Below, piece by piece: positions 33,876 to 42,696 of a DNA stretch of 64,000 nt. How positions within the stretch are numbered: the first letter of the stretch is position 1; every line of letters starts with the position of its first letter. Made by a program: the position numbers and the translations under genes. Origin of the DNA: Sphingomonas sp. Leaf339. GTDB lineage: Bacteria > Pseudomonadota > Alphaproteobacteria > Sphingomonadales > Sphingomonadaceae. The notes beneath the pieces are model-generated. The model was not told the DNA's origin, ran no database searches, and saw only the letters and a program-made list of their open reading frames with translations. The stretch covers positions 211,142 to 275,141 of the forward strand of contig NZ_LMRS01000045.1 of the NCBI RefSeq assembly GCF_001426195.1, in the 5' to 3' direction.

Positions 33876-35305
33876 TTCACGTCTCCTTCGCCCGGCTGGC
33901 CGAGTTCGAAATCGCTCACCGGCCGTCGCTTGGGATCGTTCGCATCATAAAGCAGCGCACCGTCCACCCACACCTTTTCGGGCCGCGAATAGACGCTCAG
34001 CGGATTGCCGTTCCACAGCACCACATCGGCCATCTTGCCGGGTTTCAGGCTGCCGGTGCGGTCGGCGATGCCCAGCGCCTTGGCGGGATTGAGCGACAGC
34101 CATTCCCACGCCGCCTCGTCCGAAATGGCGATGCCGGCGCGACGACCGGAGGCAAGCGCCTTGGCCACCTCCTGGTTCAGGCGCTGGATGCCGTTTTCGT
34201 CATCGGAATGGATCATCGCGCATGCGCCCTCCTTTTGCAGGAGCGCGAGATTCTCGCCGATGCCGTCATAGCTTTCCATCTTGAAGCCGTACCAGTCGGC
34301 CCACACCGCCGCGCAGGTGTCGTTCTGCTTCAGCAGGTCGCCGATCTTGTACGCCTCGACCGCGTGGTGAAAGGCCGTGACCTTGTATCCGAACTCCTTG
34401 GCCATATCCATAACGACGGCCATCTCGTCGGCGCGGTAGCAATGGTTCTGGACGCGGATCTCACCCGACAACACACCGCGCAGCGTGTCCATCGCGATGT
34501 CGCGATCGGGCGGGTCGCCGCCAGTATCTTCATACTTGTCCCATTTGCGCTTGTACGTCACCGCCTTGGCCCAGGTCGCGCGATCGACCGCGACGTTGCC
34601 CATCCGGGTGGAGGGCTTGCGGTTCTTGCCGCCGTACACGCGCTTGGGATTTTCGCCGCACGCCATCTTCAGGCCGTATCCGGCGCCGGGGAACTTCATC
34701 CCCTGCATCGTGCGGGCATAGACGTTCTTCAGCACGACCGACCGACCACCGAACAGGTTCGCGGAGCCGGGCAGGATCTGGAGCGTGGTGACACCGCCAT
34801 TGGTCAGCGCGCGGCCGAAACCGGGGTCCTGCGGCCAGATGCTGTGTTCCGCCCAGACATCGGCGGTGACCGGATCGGTCGCCTCGTTGCCGTCGGACAG
34901 CGCCTCGACCTGGGGGCTTGGATAGTCGCCCAGATGACTGTGGATATCGATGATGCCGGGCGTCACCCATTTGCCGGTGCCGTCGATCACCGTCGCGCCG
35001 GCCGGCGCCTCCAGCGTCTGGCCGACGGCGACGACCTTGCCGTCGGCGAACAGCACCGCGCCGCGTTCGATCCGGCCGCCCTCGCCGTCATAGACGGTGA
35101 CGTTGCGGACCAGCGTGGGGACGCCGGGATAGGCATGATAGGTCGAGGGGAAGGGATCATGGGCATAACCCTGGTTCCGGCCGGGCGCGGGCGCTTTCGC
35201 CGATGCGCTTTTCGGCTTGTCATCCTTGCCGTCGGTGGCGCAGGCGGACAATGCCACCGCCCCGGCCACGGCCGCCACCAATCCCCGCGAAACCCGCCCC
35301 GCCAT
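33872..35305 (-). CDS. Amidohydrolase (imidazolonepropionase-like) lipoprotein
   Basis: 477-residue metal-dependent hydrolase. An N-terminal signal with LSAC at about residue 22 suggests a lipoprotein. The HxH site is intact in VTPGIIDIHSHLGDYPS. Further metal or catalytic positions are likely in the later segments FHHAVEAYKIG, IHSDDENGIQRLNQE and the closing GSLKPGKMADVVLWNGNPLS. Homologues of this type act on cyclic amides or peptides; the substrate here is not known. It is the upstream member of a two-gene operon with the HxH-less paralogue. Confidence 0.85.
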   Translation of the reverse strand: MAGRVSRGLVAAVAGAVALSACATDGKDDKPKSASAKAPAPGRNQGYAHDPFPSTYHAYPGVPTLVRNVTVYDGEGGRIERGAVLFADGKVVAVGQTLEAPAGATVIDGTGKWVTPGIIDIHSHLGDYPSPQVEALSDGNEATDPVTADVWAEHSIWPQDPGFGRALTNGGVTTLQILPGSANLFGGRSVVLKNVYARTMQGMKFPGAGYGLKMACGENPKRVYGGKNRKPSTRMGNVAVDRATWAKAVTYKRKWDKYEDTGGDPPDRDIAMDTLRGVLSGEIRVQNHCYRADEMAVVMDMAKEFGYKVTAFHHAVEAYKIGDLLKQNDTCAAVWADWYGFKMESYDGIGENLALLQKEGACAMIHSDDENGIQRLNQEVAKALASGRRAGIAISDEAAWEWLSLNPAKALGIADRTGSLKPGKMADVVLWNGNPLSVYSRPEKVWVDGALLYDANDPKRRPVSDFELGQPGEGDVK

Positions 35306-35372
35306 ATCGCCCCCTTTTGATTATTCAGGGGAAACCTACGCAGGGCGACGCCCGTCGTCCATGCGTTTCGCG

Positions 35373-36188
35373 TCAGGTGGTGGGCGTTATCTCGTCGGTG
35401 TGGACATCGAAGCGCACCAGTTCGGCGGGGCCGAAGGCCGTCGTCAAGGCGGTGTCGGTGGCGTCGCGGCCCCGCGCCATCAGGATGCGACCGATACGTG
35501 CGTGGTTGTGGCGTGCATCGAACGTATGCCAGCCGCCGCCGAGATACACGTCGAACCAGGCGGAGAAATCCATCGGCGCATCCGAGATCGGCACGCCGAT
35601 ATCGCCCAGATAACCGGTGCAATACCGGGCCGGGATGTTCATGCAACGGCACAGCGTGATCGCCAGGTGCGCGAAGTCGCGGCACACGCCCTGCTGTTCC
35701 TGATGCGCGTCCCAAGCGGTCTTCGTCGAACGGGCGTGGTGATAGCCGAATTCGACATGGTTGTGCGTGAACTCGACGATCTTGCGCACCCGTTCCCAGC
35801 CGGCGGGGACATGGCCGAACAGCGACCATGCCGTCTCCGACAACCGGTCGGTCTCGCAATACCGGCTGCCCAGCAGATAGACGAGGACCTCATCGGGCAG
35901 ATCCTCGATCGCATGCTGGACCGCATCGGGCGAGGCGGGATCGGGCTGGCCGTCATCCTCGATCGTGAAGTCGCACGACAGGGTGACGCCGCCGGCCGGC
36001 ACCGTCAGACGGGTGCAGATATTCCCGAACGAATCGACATAATTGTACATCGGGATTTCGGGCGACGCGGTGATGCGATGCGGCGTCCGTAAGTCCTTGT
36101 TGCGCGACGGATGCACGCTGAGGAGCGCGAGCATCGGGGTCGGTTTGTCGCAGTTGAAGCTGATATCATAGCCGGCACGGATCAGCAT
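35373..36188 (-). CDS. Transglutaminase-like protease/cross-linking family protein (1)
   Basis: 271-residue cytoplasmic protein with a transglutaminase-like cysteine-protease fold. The N-terminal part is the bacterial transglutaminase-like N domain (residues 1-100). The catalytic triad is visible as Cys in GVCRDFAH, His in GGWHTFDARHN and the following Asp. It overlaps the start of the second transglutaminase by one base (36188), so both are co-translated. Family members are uncharacterised; peptidase or amidase activity is likelier than true transglutamination. Confidence 0.83.
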   Translation of the reverse strand: MLIRAGYDISFNCDKPTPMLALLSVHPSRNKDLRTPHRITASPEIPMYNYVDSFGNICTRLTVPAGGVTLSCDFTIEDDGQPDPASPDAVQHAIEDLPDEVLVYLLGSRYCETDRLSETAWSLFGHVPAGWERVRKIVEFTHNHVEFGYHHARSTKTAWDAHQEQQGVCRDFAHLAITLCRCMNIPARYCTGYLGDIGVPISDAPMDFSAWFDVYLGGGWHTFDARHNHARIGRILMARGRDATDTALTTAFGPAELVRFDVHTDEITPTT

Positions 36189-37129
36189 CAGCCTGTTCTC
36201 CTCATGTCCGATGCAGCGGCATCGGGATTCGCAATAAGTGTGTGGGCGGCGGTCGCGGCGGCATCGACATGCGCATCGACGCTGACCGTCATGTCGAGGA
36301 AACTACCCGGGAAACCGGCCCAAGTCCCCGACACCGGCACCGCCTGATAGATGTCGCGCGCGATGGCGACGCGGATCAGGCCGGTGTTGCCGACGATGCC
36401 GTTGGTAGGATCGAACTCCACCCAGCCGGAGCCGGGCAGATAGACACGGACCCAGGCATGCGTGTTGCCGCCGCCGGTGCGATGCTCGCCGATCGTGGGG
36501 CTATAGACATATCCCGACACGAAGCGTGCCGCGAAGCCCAGCGCGCGCACCGCCTCGATCATGAACATCGCATAATCGCGGCACGTGCCTTTCATCCGCG
36601 ACAGCGTCTCGATCGGGCTCTGCGTCCCCTTTTCGGGGCGTGGGACGTAGGTGAACTCGCGCCGGATCGCGGCGGTCATGTCGGCCAGCATGCCCAGCGT
36701 ATCGGTGGGGCCATGCGCGTTGACGAAACGCCGCGCCCAGCCGTCGATCTGGCGCTGCGGATCGTGGTGCTGGCGTTCGATCGACCGGAGGAGATCGGGC
36801 ATCTCCTCGGACGAATAGGTGAACGGATAGGAGCGGGCATATTCCTCGATATGCACCTCCTGCAATTCGGCGGGGCTGTGCAGCACACGCACCCGGCTGT
36901 CGAAGATCAGCTCCTTCGCGCGCCGGTCGAACGTGGCGATCGCCACCGAATTGCCGAACACGTCCTGCAACCAGCGCACCTCGCTGGGTTCGGGTGAGAT
37001 CAGCAGCGCGGCATCGAGCAGGTGCTGATCGAAACTCTCGCGCGGACGCACCATGATCCGATGTTCGCCGAACGATACGGGGTGACGATAGGTGTACGTG
37101 GTGACATGGGACAGGTTCAGGAATGGCAT
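36188..37129 (-). CDS. Transglutaminase-like family protein (2)
   Basis: 313-residue paralogue of the downstream protein. The opening HVTTYTYRHPVSFGEHRIMV is the transglutaminase-like N-terminal domain. The catalytic Cys is in MKGTCRDYAMFMIEA, the His in GGGNTHAWVRVYLPG and the Asp in GWVEFDPTNG. It is transcribed divergently from an N-formylglutamate amidohydrolase-like gene; the two starts are only 16 bases apart, so their promoters must overlap the coding sequences. Confidence 0.85.
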   Translation of the reverse strand: MPFLNLSHVTTYTYRHPVSFGEHRIMVRPRESFDQHLLDAALLISPEPSEVRWLQDVFGNSVAIATFDRRAKELIFDSRVRVLHSPAELQEVHIEEYARSYPFTYSSEEMPDLLRSIERQHHDPQRQIDGWARRFVNAHGPTDTLGMLADMTAAIRREFTYVPRPEKGTQSPIETLSRMKGTCRDYAMFMIEAVRALGFAARFVSGYVYSPTIGEHRTGGGNTHAWVRVYLPGSGWVEFDPTNGIVGNTGLIRVAIARDIYQAVPVSGTWAGFPGSFLDMTVSVDAHVDAAATAAHTLIANPDAAASDMRRTG

Positions 37130-37145
37130 GGAAAGGACAGGTCCA

Positions 37146-37904
37146 ATGCGTGATTCACCGAACGGACCGCTGCTGACGCCGGACGATCCCCCACCGGTTC
37201 AGGTGATTAACCCTTCCGGTGCGTCACGGTTCCTACTTATCGGCGACCATGCCGGCAATATCGTTCCGGATGCGCTCCGATCGCTCGGGTTGTCGGATGA
37301 CGATCTTGGCCGGCATATCGGCTGGGACATCGGCATCGCCGGGCTGGGCGAGGCGCTGGCGGCGATGCTCGACGCCACGTTCATCCGGCAAACCTATTCG
37401 CGGCTGGTGATCGACTGCAACCGCGATCCCGGCGCCGTCGACGCGATGCCGCCGGTGAGCGACGGCACCGTTTTGCCGGGCAACGCCGCCCTCGACGCCG
37501 ATGACCGCGCCGCGCGGGTTGCGGCGATCCACGCCCCCTATCAAGCAACAATCGCGGCCGAACTGGCGCGGCGCGATGCGGCGGGCATGGTGACCGAACT
37601 GGTGTCACTGCACAGCTTCACGCCCACCATGCGCGGCTTCGCGCGGCCATGGCAGATCGGCGTGCTGCACGATCGCGGTAACCTGAGCCTCGCCCACCGT
37701 TCGCTTCAGCGGTTGCAGGCGATGGCGGACCTGACGGTCGGCGACAACGAGCCGTACCGGATGGACAGCATCGATTACACCATCCCCCGCCACGCCTATC
37801 CCGATCGCCCCTATCTGGAACTGGAGATCAGGCAGGACCTGCTCGCCACGCCCGCCGGCATCGCCGAATGGGCGGATCGGGTCGCGGCGTTGCTGGCGGA
37901 TTAG
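37146..37904 (+). CDS. N-formylglutamate amidohydrolase family protein
   Basis: 252-residue protein of the N-formylglutamate deformylase/amidohydrolase family. Visible segments: RFLLIGDHAGNIVPDALRSL (metal-binding Asp-His), VIDCNRDPGA, and SLHSFTPTMRGF with a further His. True HutG is part of histidine breakdown, but no hut genes are near, so the substrate is uncertain. The ATG at 37146 fits the family opening; an in-frame ATG at 37128 would overlap the divergent gene. Confidence 0.82.
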   Translation: MRDSPNGPLLTPDDPPPVQVINPSGASRFLLIGDHAGNIVPDALRSLGLSDDDLGRHIGWDIGIAGLGEALAAMLDATFIRQTYSRLVIDCNRDPGAVDAMPPVSDGTVLPGNAALDADDRAARVAAIHAPYQATIAAELARRDAAGMVTELVSLHSFTPTMRGFARPWQIGVLHDRGNLSLAHRSLQRLQAMADLTVGDNEPYRMDSIDYTIPRHAYPDRPYLELEIRQDLLATPAGIAEWADRVAALLAD

Positions 37905-37918
37905 CGGCTAATCGGTCG

Positions 37919-37956
37919 GTGTTGCGAGCAGAGCGAAGGCCGCTACGCTCGCAGCA
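37919..37956. repeat. REP-type imperfect palindrome
   Basis: GTGTTGCGAGCAGAGCG and CGCTACGCTCGCAGCAC form an imperfect inverted repeat between two convergent genes. It is a degenerate member of the GTCATTGCGAGC repeat family and could help end transcription of either gene. Confidence 0.6.
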
Positions 37957-37966
37957 CCGGCATGGA

Positions 37967-38869
37967 TCAGACCGTCAGCGGCCACAGCCGCGCAGCGCCA
38001 CGCACGCCCGATGAATCGCCCCAGCGCGCCGGCACGATCCGGCCCTTCCAGTTGCGGCCAAACGCATAGGCGTTGATGACGGCAGGCAGCCGGTCATAGA
38101 TTTCCTCGACGTTCGACATGCCGCCGCCTAGCACGAACACGTCGGGGTCAACGATATTGGCGATCATCGCCATCGAACGTCCCAGCCGGTCGACATAGGC
38201 GTCGAGCGTGGCGACCGCGCCGACATCGCCGCGCCGCGCCGCCTGCACGATCGCCGGGCCATCCAGCGTATGGCCGGTGCGGCGGGCATGATCGGCCTGA
38301 AAACCGGTGCCGGATACGAACATATCAAGGCAGCCATGCAGCCCGCACCAGCACGCCGGCCCCGGAAATTCGTCCGCCGTCATCCATGGCAGCGGCACAT
38401 GGCCCCATTCGCCGCCCATGCCGTTCGCGCCCTCGACGATCTGGCCATCGACGACCAGTCCACCGCCGACACCTGTGCCGACGATCACCGCGAACGCCGA
38501 TTTCGCACCCGCCGCAGCGCCATCGACCGCTTCCGACAGGGCAAGGCAATTGGCGTCGTTGGCGGTGCGGACCTCACGACCCATCACGACCTCGACATCC
38601 TCACGAAAGGAACGGCCGTTCAGGAACGTGGCGTTGGCGTTGCGCATCAGGCCGTCACGCGGGCTGATCGATCCGGGCATGCCGATGCCGACGGTACCGG
38701 CGGCGCCGGCCTCTGCCTCCACCTTGGCGACCAAATCGCGCAGGTCGCGCAGCGCCTGGTCGTAATCGCCGGGATTGGGGGTGCGAACGCGCGACAGGAA
38801 ACGGCCGGACGCGTCGAGCGCCGCCGCCTCGATCTTGGTGCCGCCGAAATCGATACCGATCTGGATCAT
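37967..38869 (-). CDS. ROK-family sugar kinase (fructokinase/glucokinase-like)
   Basis: 300-residue cytosolic hexokinase of the ROK family. ATP-binding IGIDFGGTKIEAAALD starts the protein; the zinc-binding motif CWCGLHGCLDMFVSG lies around residue 175, and the catalytic Asp is in RTANDANCLALSE. E. coli Mak (fructokinase) and NagK share these features, so the hexose cannot be fixed. It follows the sugar MFS transporter gene by one base, so the transporter and kinase form an operon for uptake and phosphorylation. Confidence 0.88.
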   Translation of the reverse strand: MIQIGIDFGGTKIEAAALDASGRFLSRVRTPNPGDYDQALRDLRDLVAKVEAEAGAAGTVGIGMPGSISPRDGLMRNANATFLNGRSFREDVEVVMGREVRTANDANCLALSEAVDGAAAGAKSAFAVIVGTGVGGGLVVDGQIVEGANGMGGEWGHVPLPWMTADEFPGPACWCGLHGCLDMFVSGTGFQADHARRTGHTLDGPAIVQAARRGDVGAVATLDAYVDRLGRSMAMIANIVDPDVFVLGGGMSNVEEIYDRLPAVINAYAFGRNWKGRIVPARWGDSSGVRGAARLWPLTV

Positions 38870-38870
38870 T

Positions 38871-40172
38871 TCAGTGCGCCGCCCCCGGCCGGACCGCGTC
38901 GGCCATCACCACGCGCGCCTTCGCCGCCGCCAGCGCGAAGACGGCGATGATGACGTAACAGACCATCGGCACCACGAACGCCGTCGACCGCGTCGTCGCG
39001 TCCGCCACCGCCGCATAGGCGAGCGGCACGACCGCGCCGCCGACGATCGCCATGACCAGCAGGCCCGACGTCGCCGGTGCCGGCGCGCTCGATCGTTCCA
39101 GCGTCAGCGTGAAGATCACCGGGAACATGATCGCGTTAAACAACCCGATCGACAGCGCGAGCAGACCGGCGACCGATCCGCTCAACTGCGTCAGGATCAG
39201 GCACAACAGCGCCGCCCCCGTCGCCACGATGGTCAGCAGGCGCCCGGCCGGAATCCTCGCGAGCAACGCGGTGCCGGCGAACCGGCCGATCAGCGCCCCC
39301 AGCCAGTACAGGCTGACGAGGCTGCCCGCCTCGACCGCGGTGACCGCCAGGATGTTCGGCTGTTCGAGGTAATTGACCATCGCGGTACCGATCGACACCT
39401 CTGCCCCGACATACAGGAAGATCGCGCCGGCGCCGAGCAAGGCCCAGCGCGACCCGAACGCCGCCAGCACGCTGCCGCCCGCGACTTGCGGTGCGGCCGC
39501 GTCGATCAGATGGCGGGCGCGATACAGCAGGATGGCGAGCACGACGATGATTGCCGCGATCACCGCATAGGCGATGTCGATCTTGCCCAGCGATTCGACG
39601 ATCTTGGCATCGGTGACGGGGCCACCGTCGAACAATCCACCGCGCAGCAGCGTGTGGGCGGCAAGAAACGGGCCGACGACGGTGCCGACCGAGTTGAATG
39701 CCTGGCTCAGGACCAGGCGGAAATGCGACCGTTCAGGCGTACCCAGTACCGCCGACAGCGGATTGGCCGACACCTGCAGCAACGTGATGCCGCTCGCGAT
39801 CACGAACAGCGCCAGCAATACCAGTGAATATGCGCGCAGGCTGGTGGCCAGCGGCATCAACACGCAACCGACGACCATCACCACCAGCGCAGCGGTGATC
39901 GACCGCGACGCGCCCAGCCGCGCGACCACCGCCGCCGCCGGCAACGACACGATGCCATACGCCAGGAAGAACGCGAACTGCGTCAGGAATGCCTGGGTAT
40001 CGGTCAGCGCGAAGATCGATTTGACCGCCGGCACCAATACGTCGTTGACCGACGTCACCGCCCCCCAGATGAAGAACAGTGCGGTGACATAGGAAAAGGC
40101 GAGTTGCCCCCTGCCGCCGTCGCCCGCCTCGGTACTTGCCGATGTCGATGTCAATTGCGTATCCTCCCCCAT
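38871..40172 (-). CDS. Sugar MFS transporter (FucP/GluP type)
   Basis: 433-residue membrane protein with 12 predicted helices of the FucP/GluP/NagP branch of the major facilitator superfamily. The early FFIWGAVTSVNDVLVPAVK, with its Asn-Asp motif, and QVSANPLSAVLG are hallmark segments of this branch. It likely imports hexose, such as glucose or galactose, in symport with protons. The ATG at 40172 is preceded by a GGGGGAGG run. The divergent ROK regulator gene begins about 170 bp away, and the shared region contains palindromes. Confidence 0.86.
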   Translation of the reverse strand: MGEDTQLTSTSASTEAGDGGRGQLAFSYVTALFFIWGAVTSVNDVLVPAVKSIFALTDTQAFLTQFAFFLAYGIVSLPAAAVVARLGASRSITAALVVMVVGCVLMPLATSLRAYSLVLLALFVIASGITLLQVSANPLSAVLGTPERSHFRLVLSQAFNSVGTVVGPFLAAHTLLRGGLFDGGPVTDAKIVESLGKIDIAYAVIAAIIVVLAILLYRARHLIDAAAPQVAGGSVLAAFGSRWALLGAGAIFLYVGAEVSIGTAMVNYLEQPNILAVTAVEAGSLVSLYWLGALIGRFAGTALLARIPAGRLLTIVATGAALLCLILTQLSGSVAGLLALSIGLFNAIMFPVIFTLTLERSSAPAPATSGLLVMAIVGGAVVPLAYAAVADATTRSTAFVVPMVCYVIIAVFALAAAKARVVMADAVRPGAAH

Positions 40173-40229
40173 TCCGGTGGTGCCGGATTGGTATCCTACA
40201 GGCCGGTTCACGGTTAAAAAGTCAATTTG

Positions 40230-40282
40230 AATTATTTGTTCATTGGTTGACCTTGTCTGACAATCCGCGAATAATTGGTCAA
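40230..40282. promoter_or_regulatory. Candidate operator/promoter region between sugar transporter and ROK regulator
   Basis: The 173-bp divergent region is AT-richer than its surroundings and has nested inverted repeats: AATTATT (40230-40236) with AATAATT (40270-40276), TTGACC (40247-40252) with GGTCAA (40277-40282), and a central palindrome TTGTCTGACAA (40253-40263). A ROK regulator usually binds such a site near its own gene to control the sugar operon. Promoter elements could not be assigned with certainty. Confidence 0.55.
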
Positions 40283-40345
40283 GCCACTGTATCCGGTTGT
40301 CAGCGCAATCCGGCTTTTTACTAGTCCAGGGAGCGTCGAGCGGTA

Positions 40346-41581
40346 ATGTTGAGCAGGATCGAATCGGGTTCATACGATCCGCTGAGCGCCGATAGCCGGG
40401 AAGCGCGCCTGTCACGCAGCCTGTCAGGCACCAACCTGGAACGCGCCGGCGACTATAATCTGCGCACCGTCCTGCAGGCGATCCGGCTGAAACGGTCGAC
40501 GACGCGGGTCGAGATCGCCCGGATGACCGGCCTGACCGCGCCGACCATCGCCAACATCACCGGCCGGCTGGTCGATATGGGGCTGGTCAGGATCAGCGGC
40601 CGCAAACAGGGCGGTCGTGGCCAGCCCGCACTGCAACTGGAGGTCGAGCCGGACGGCGCGTTCGGCATCGGCCTGAACATCGATCGCGATCACCTGACGC
40701 TGGTGACACTCGATCTGGCGGGCGCGGTGCGCAGCCGCGTGACGCGCGAGATCGCCTTCGCCCTGCCGCAGGATGTGGTGGCGTTCGTTCAGGACGAACT
40801 GGATGCGGCGATCGCCGCGGGCGGCATCGACCGTGCCCGTGTGCTGGGCGTCGGCGTCGCGATCCCCGACGAACTGGGCGCGATCGCCCTGCCCCACCAG
40901 CCGGCGGGATACGAGGCGTGGAACGACACCAATCTGTCAACGCTGCTCGGCGATACGCTGGTCTGGCCGATCCATTGCGACAACGATGCGGCATCGGCCG
41001 CGCTGGGCGAGGCCGAATATGGTTCCGCCTTCGACAATCCTAGCTTCTTCTACCTGCTCATCAGTGCCGGGCTGGGCGGCGGCGTGGTGATCGACCGCAG
41101 CTATCATCGTGGCGCAACCGCGCGGTCGGGCGAGATCGGCCTGATGCCCGATGCCACCGCCGGGACGAAGGGCGCGACGATTCAGGACACCGTCTCCGTC
41201 TCCGCGCTGCTTGCCCGGCTGGAGGATGCCGATTGCGACGTGCCGGCGGTCGCCGATCTCGCCGCGGCGACGGGCACGGCCGGCGACGTGGTCGATCGCT
41301 GGCTCCTCGATGCGGTCCGGTCGCTGATGCCACCGATGGTGGCGATCAACTGCCTGCTGAACCCCGATGCGGTGCTGATCGGCGGGCGGCTGCCGGTGCC
41401 GTTGATCGAGCGGCTGTCCGCCGCCCTGTCCGACGCGCTGCGCGTGCTGAAACTGCCCGCCCGTGCGCACGTGATGCCCGCCGTCATGGCCCAGGATGCG
41501 CCGGCGATCGGCGCGGCGATCCTGCCGTTCCTCGACCACCTGTTGCCGTCGGATTCGATCCTGATCCAGGCGGGACGATAA
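40346..41581 (+). CDS. ROK-family transcriptional regulator (NagC/Mlc type)
   Basis: 411-residue regulator. Residues 45-110 are a winged helix-turn-helix (TRVEIARMTGLTAPTIANIT), and residues 115-400 the ROK sugar-binding domain (VGVAIPDELG, CDNDAASAALGEAEYG, LGGGVVID). The zinc-type CxCGxxGC motif of Mlc/NagC is not evident. The location, divergent from the hexose transporter-kinase operon, implies control of that operon. The inducer is not known. Confidence 0.85.
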   Translation: MLSRIESGSYDPLSADSREARLSRSLSGTNLERAGDYNLRTVLQAIRLKRSTTRVEIARMTGLTAPTIANITGRLVDMGLVRISGRKQGGRGQPALQLEVEPDGAFGIGLNIDRDHLTLVTLDLAGAVRSRVTREIAFALPQDVVAFVQDELDAAIAAGGIDRARVLGVGVAIPDELGAIALPHQPAGYEAWNDTNLSTLLGDTLVWPIHCDNDAASAALGEAEYGSAFDNPSFFYLLISAGLGGGVVIDRSYHRGATARSGEIGLMPDATAGTKGATIQDTVSVSALLARLEDADCDVPAVADLAAATGTAGDVVDRWLLDAVRSLMPPMVAINCLLNPDAVLIGGRLPVPLIERLSAALSDALRVLKLPARAHVMPAVMAQDAPAIGAAILPFLDHLLPSDSILIQAGR

Positions 41582-41612
41582 CCCGCCCCGCCCGTCTCCC
41601 GACCTTCAGCTC

Positions 41613-42608
41613 TCAGATCAGCGCCTCGATCTTCGTCAGCTCCTCGGCTGTCAGCGGCGGCGCCTGCGTCGCGTCGAGCAACTGGTCGAGCTGTTCGAGC
41701 GTCCGCGCGCCGATCAGGGCAGAGGTGACGCGGGCATCGCGCAGCACCCAAGCGACCGCCATCTGCGCCAGGCTCTGCCCCCGCGCAGTCGCGATCGCAT
41801 CCAGCCCGCGCAGTCGTTCGCGCAGCTCGTCGGTCAGCCGATCCGGCGTCAACGTCCGCGCCTTGGCCAGCCGCGTGCCCGCCGCCGGGGCGCCGTCGCC
41901 GAGATATTTGTTCGTCAGCAACCCTTGCGCCAGCGGCGAGAACACGATGCACCCCGCGCCGACCTTCTCCAGCGTATCGAGCAGACCGCCCTCGATAGTG
42001 CGCTCCAGCATCGAATAGCGCGGTTGATGGATCAGCAGCGGAATGCGCTCCTCGGCCAGGATTTCCGCCACGCGCGCGGTCGCCTCGGGCGTGTAGTTTG
42101 ACACGCCGACATACAGCGCCTTGCCCTGCCGATGCAGTTGCGCCAGCGCGCCGCAGGTTTCCTCCAACGGTGTCGTCGCATCCATCCGGTGCGAATAAAA
42201 GATGTCGACATAGTCCAGGCCCATGCGCTTCAGGCTTTGCTCGGCGCTGGCGATCACATATTTGCGGCTGCCCGACGGGCCGCCATATGGCCCCGGCCAC
42301 ATGTCGTACCCGGCCTTGGACGAGATGATGAGTTCATCGCGATAGGGGGCGAAGTCCTGCGCCATCCAGCGGCCGAAATTCTCCTCCGCCGACCCATAGG
42401 GCGGGCCGTAATTGTTCGCGAGATCGAAATGCGTCACGCCGCGATCGAACGCGCGGCGGAGCAGCGCGCGGCCCGTCTCGAACACGTCCTGCCCGCCGAA
42501 ATTCTGCCACAGGCCCAGCGAGATCGCCGGCAGGTCCAGCCCGCTGCGCCCACACCGTCGATAGGGCATCCGGTCGTCGTAGCGCGTCGCGTCGGGCTGA
42601 TAGGGCAT
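41613..42608 (-). CDS. Aldo/keto reductase (YghZ/GpmA-type glyceraldehyde-3-phosphate reductase-like)
   Basis: 331-residue NADPH-dependent reductase of the aldo/keto reductase superfamily, of the YghZ/Kv-beta-like subgroup. The catalytic tetrad is visible: Asp (THFDLANNYGPP), Tyr (the same NNYGPP), Lys (ISSKAGYDMWPGPYG) and His (IFYSHRMDATTPLE). The NADPH loop is in the final third (SALIGARTLEQLDQLL). In E. coli YghZ acts on L-glyceraldehyde 3-phosphate. It lies beside the sugar genes but is convergent with the ROK regulator. Confidence 0.87.
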   Translation of the reverse strand: MPYQPDATRYDDRMPYRRCGRSGLDLPAISLGLWQNFGGQDVFETGRALLRRAFDRGVTHFDLANNYGPPYGSAEENFGRWMAQDFAPYRDELIISSKAGYDMWPGPYGGPSGSRKYVIASAEQSLKRMGLDYVDIFYSHRMDATTPLEETCGALAQLHRQGKALYVGVSNYTPEATARVAEILAEERIPLLIHQPRYSMLERTIEGGLLDTLEKVGAGCIVFSPLAQGLLTNKYLGDGAPAAGTRLAKARTLTPDRLTDELRERLRGLDAIATARGQSLAQMAVAWVLRDARVTSALIGARTLEQLDQLLDATQAPPLTAEELTKIEALI

Positions 42609-42696
42609 CCTCGGTTCCTTCTGTCGGATTTTGAGTGACGGCTAGGAATTGCAGGCCGCGCGGTCAACGCGTAGTAAGCCTGCGGAGAGGTTTTGT

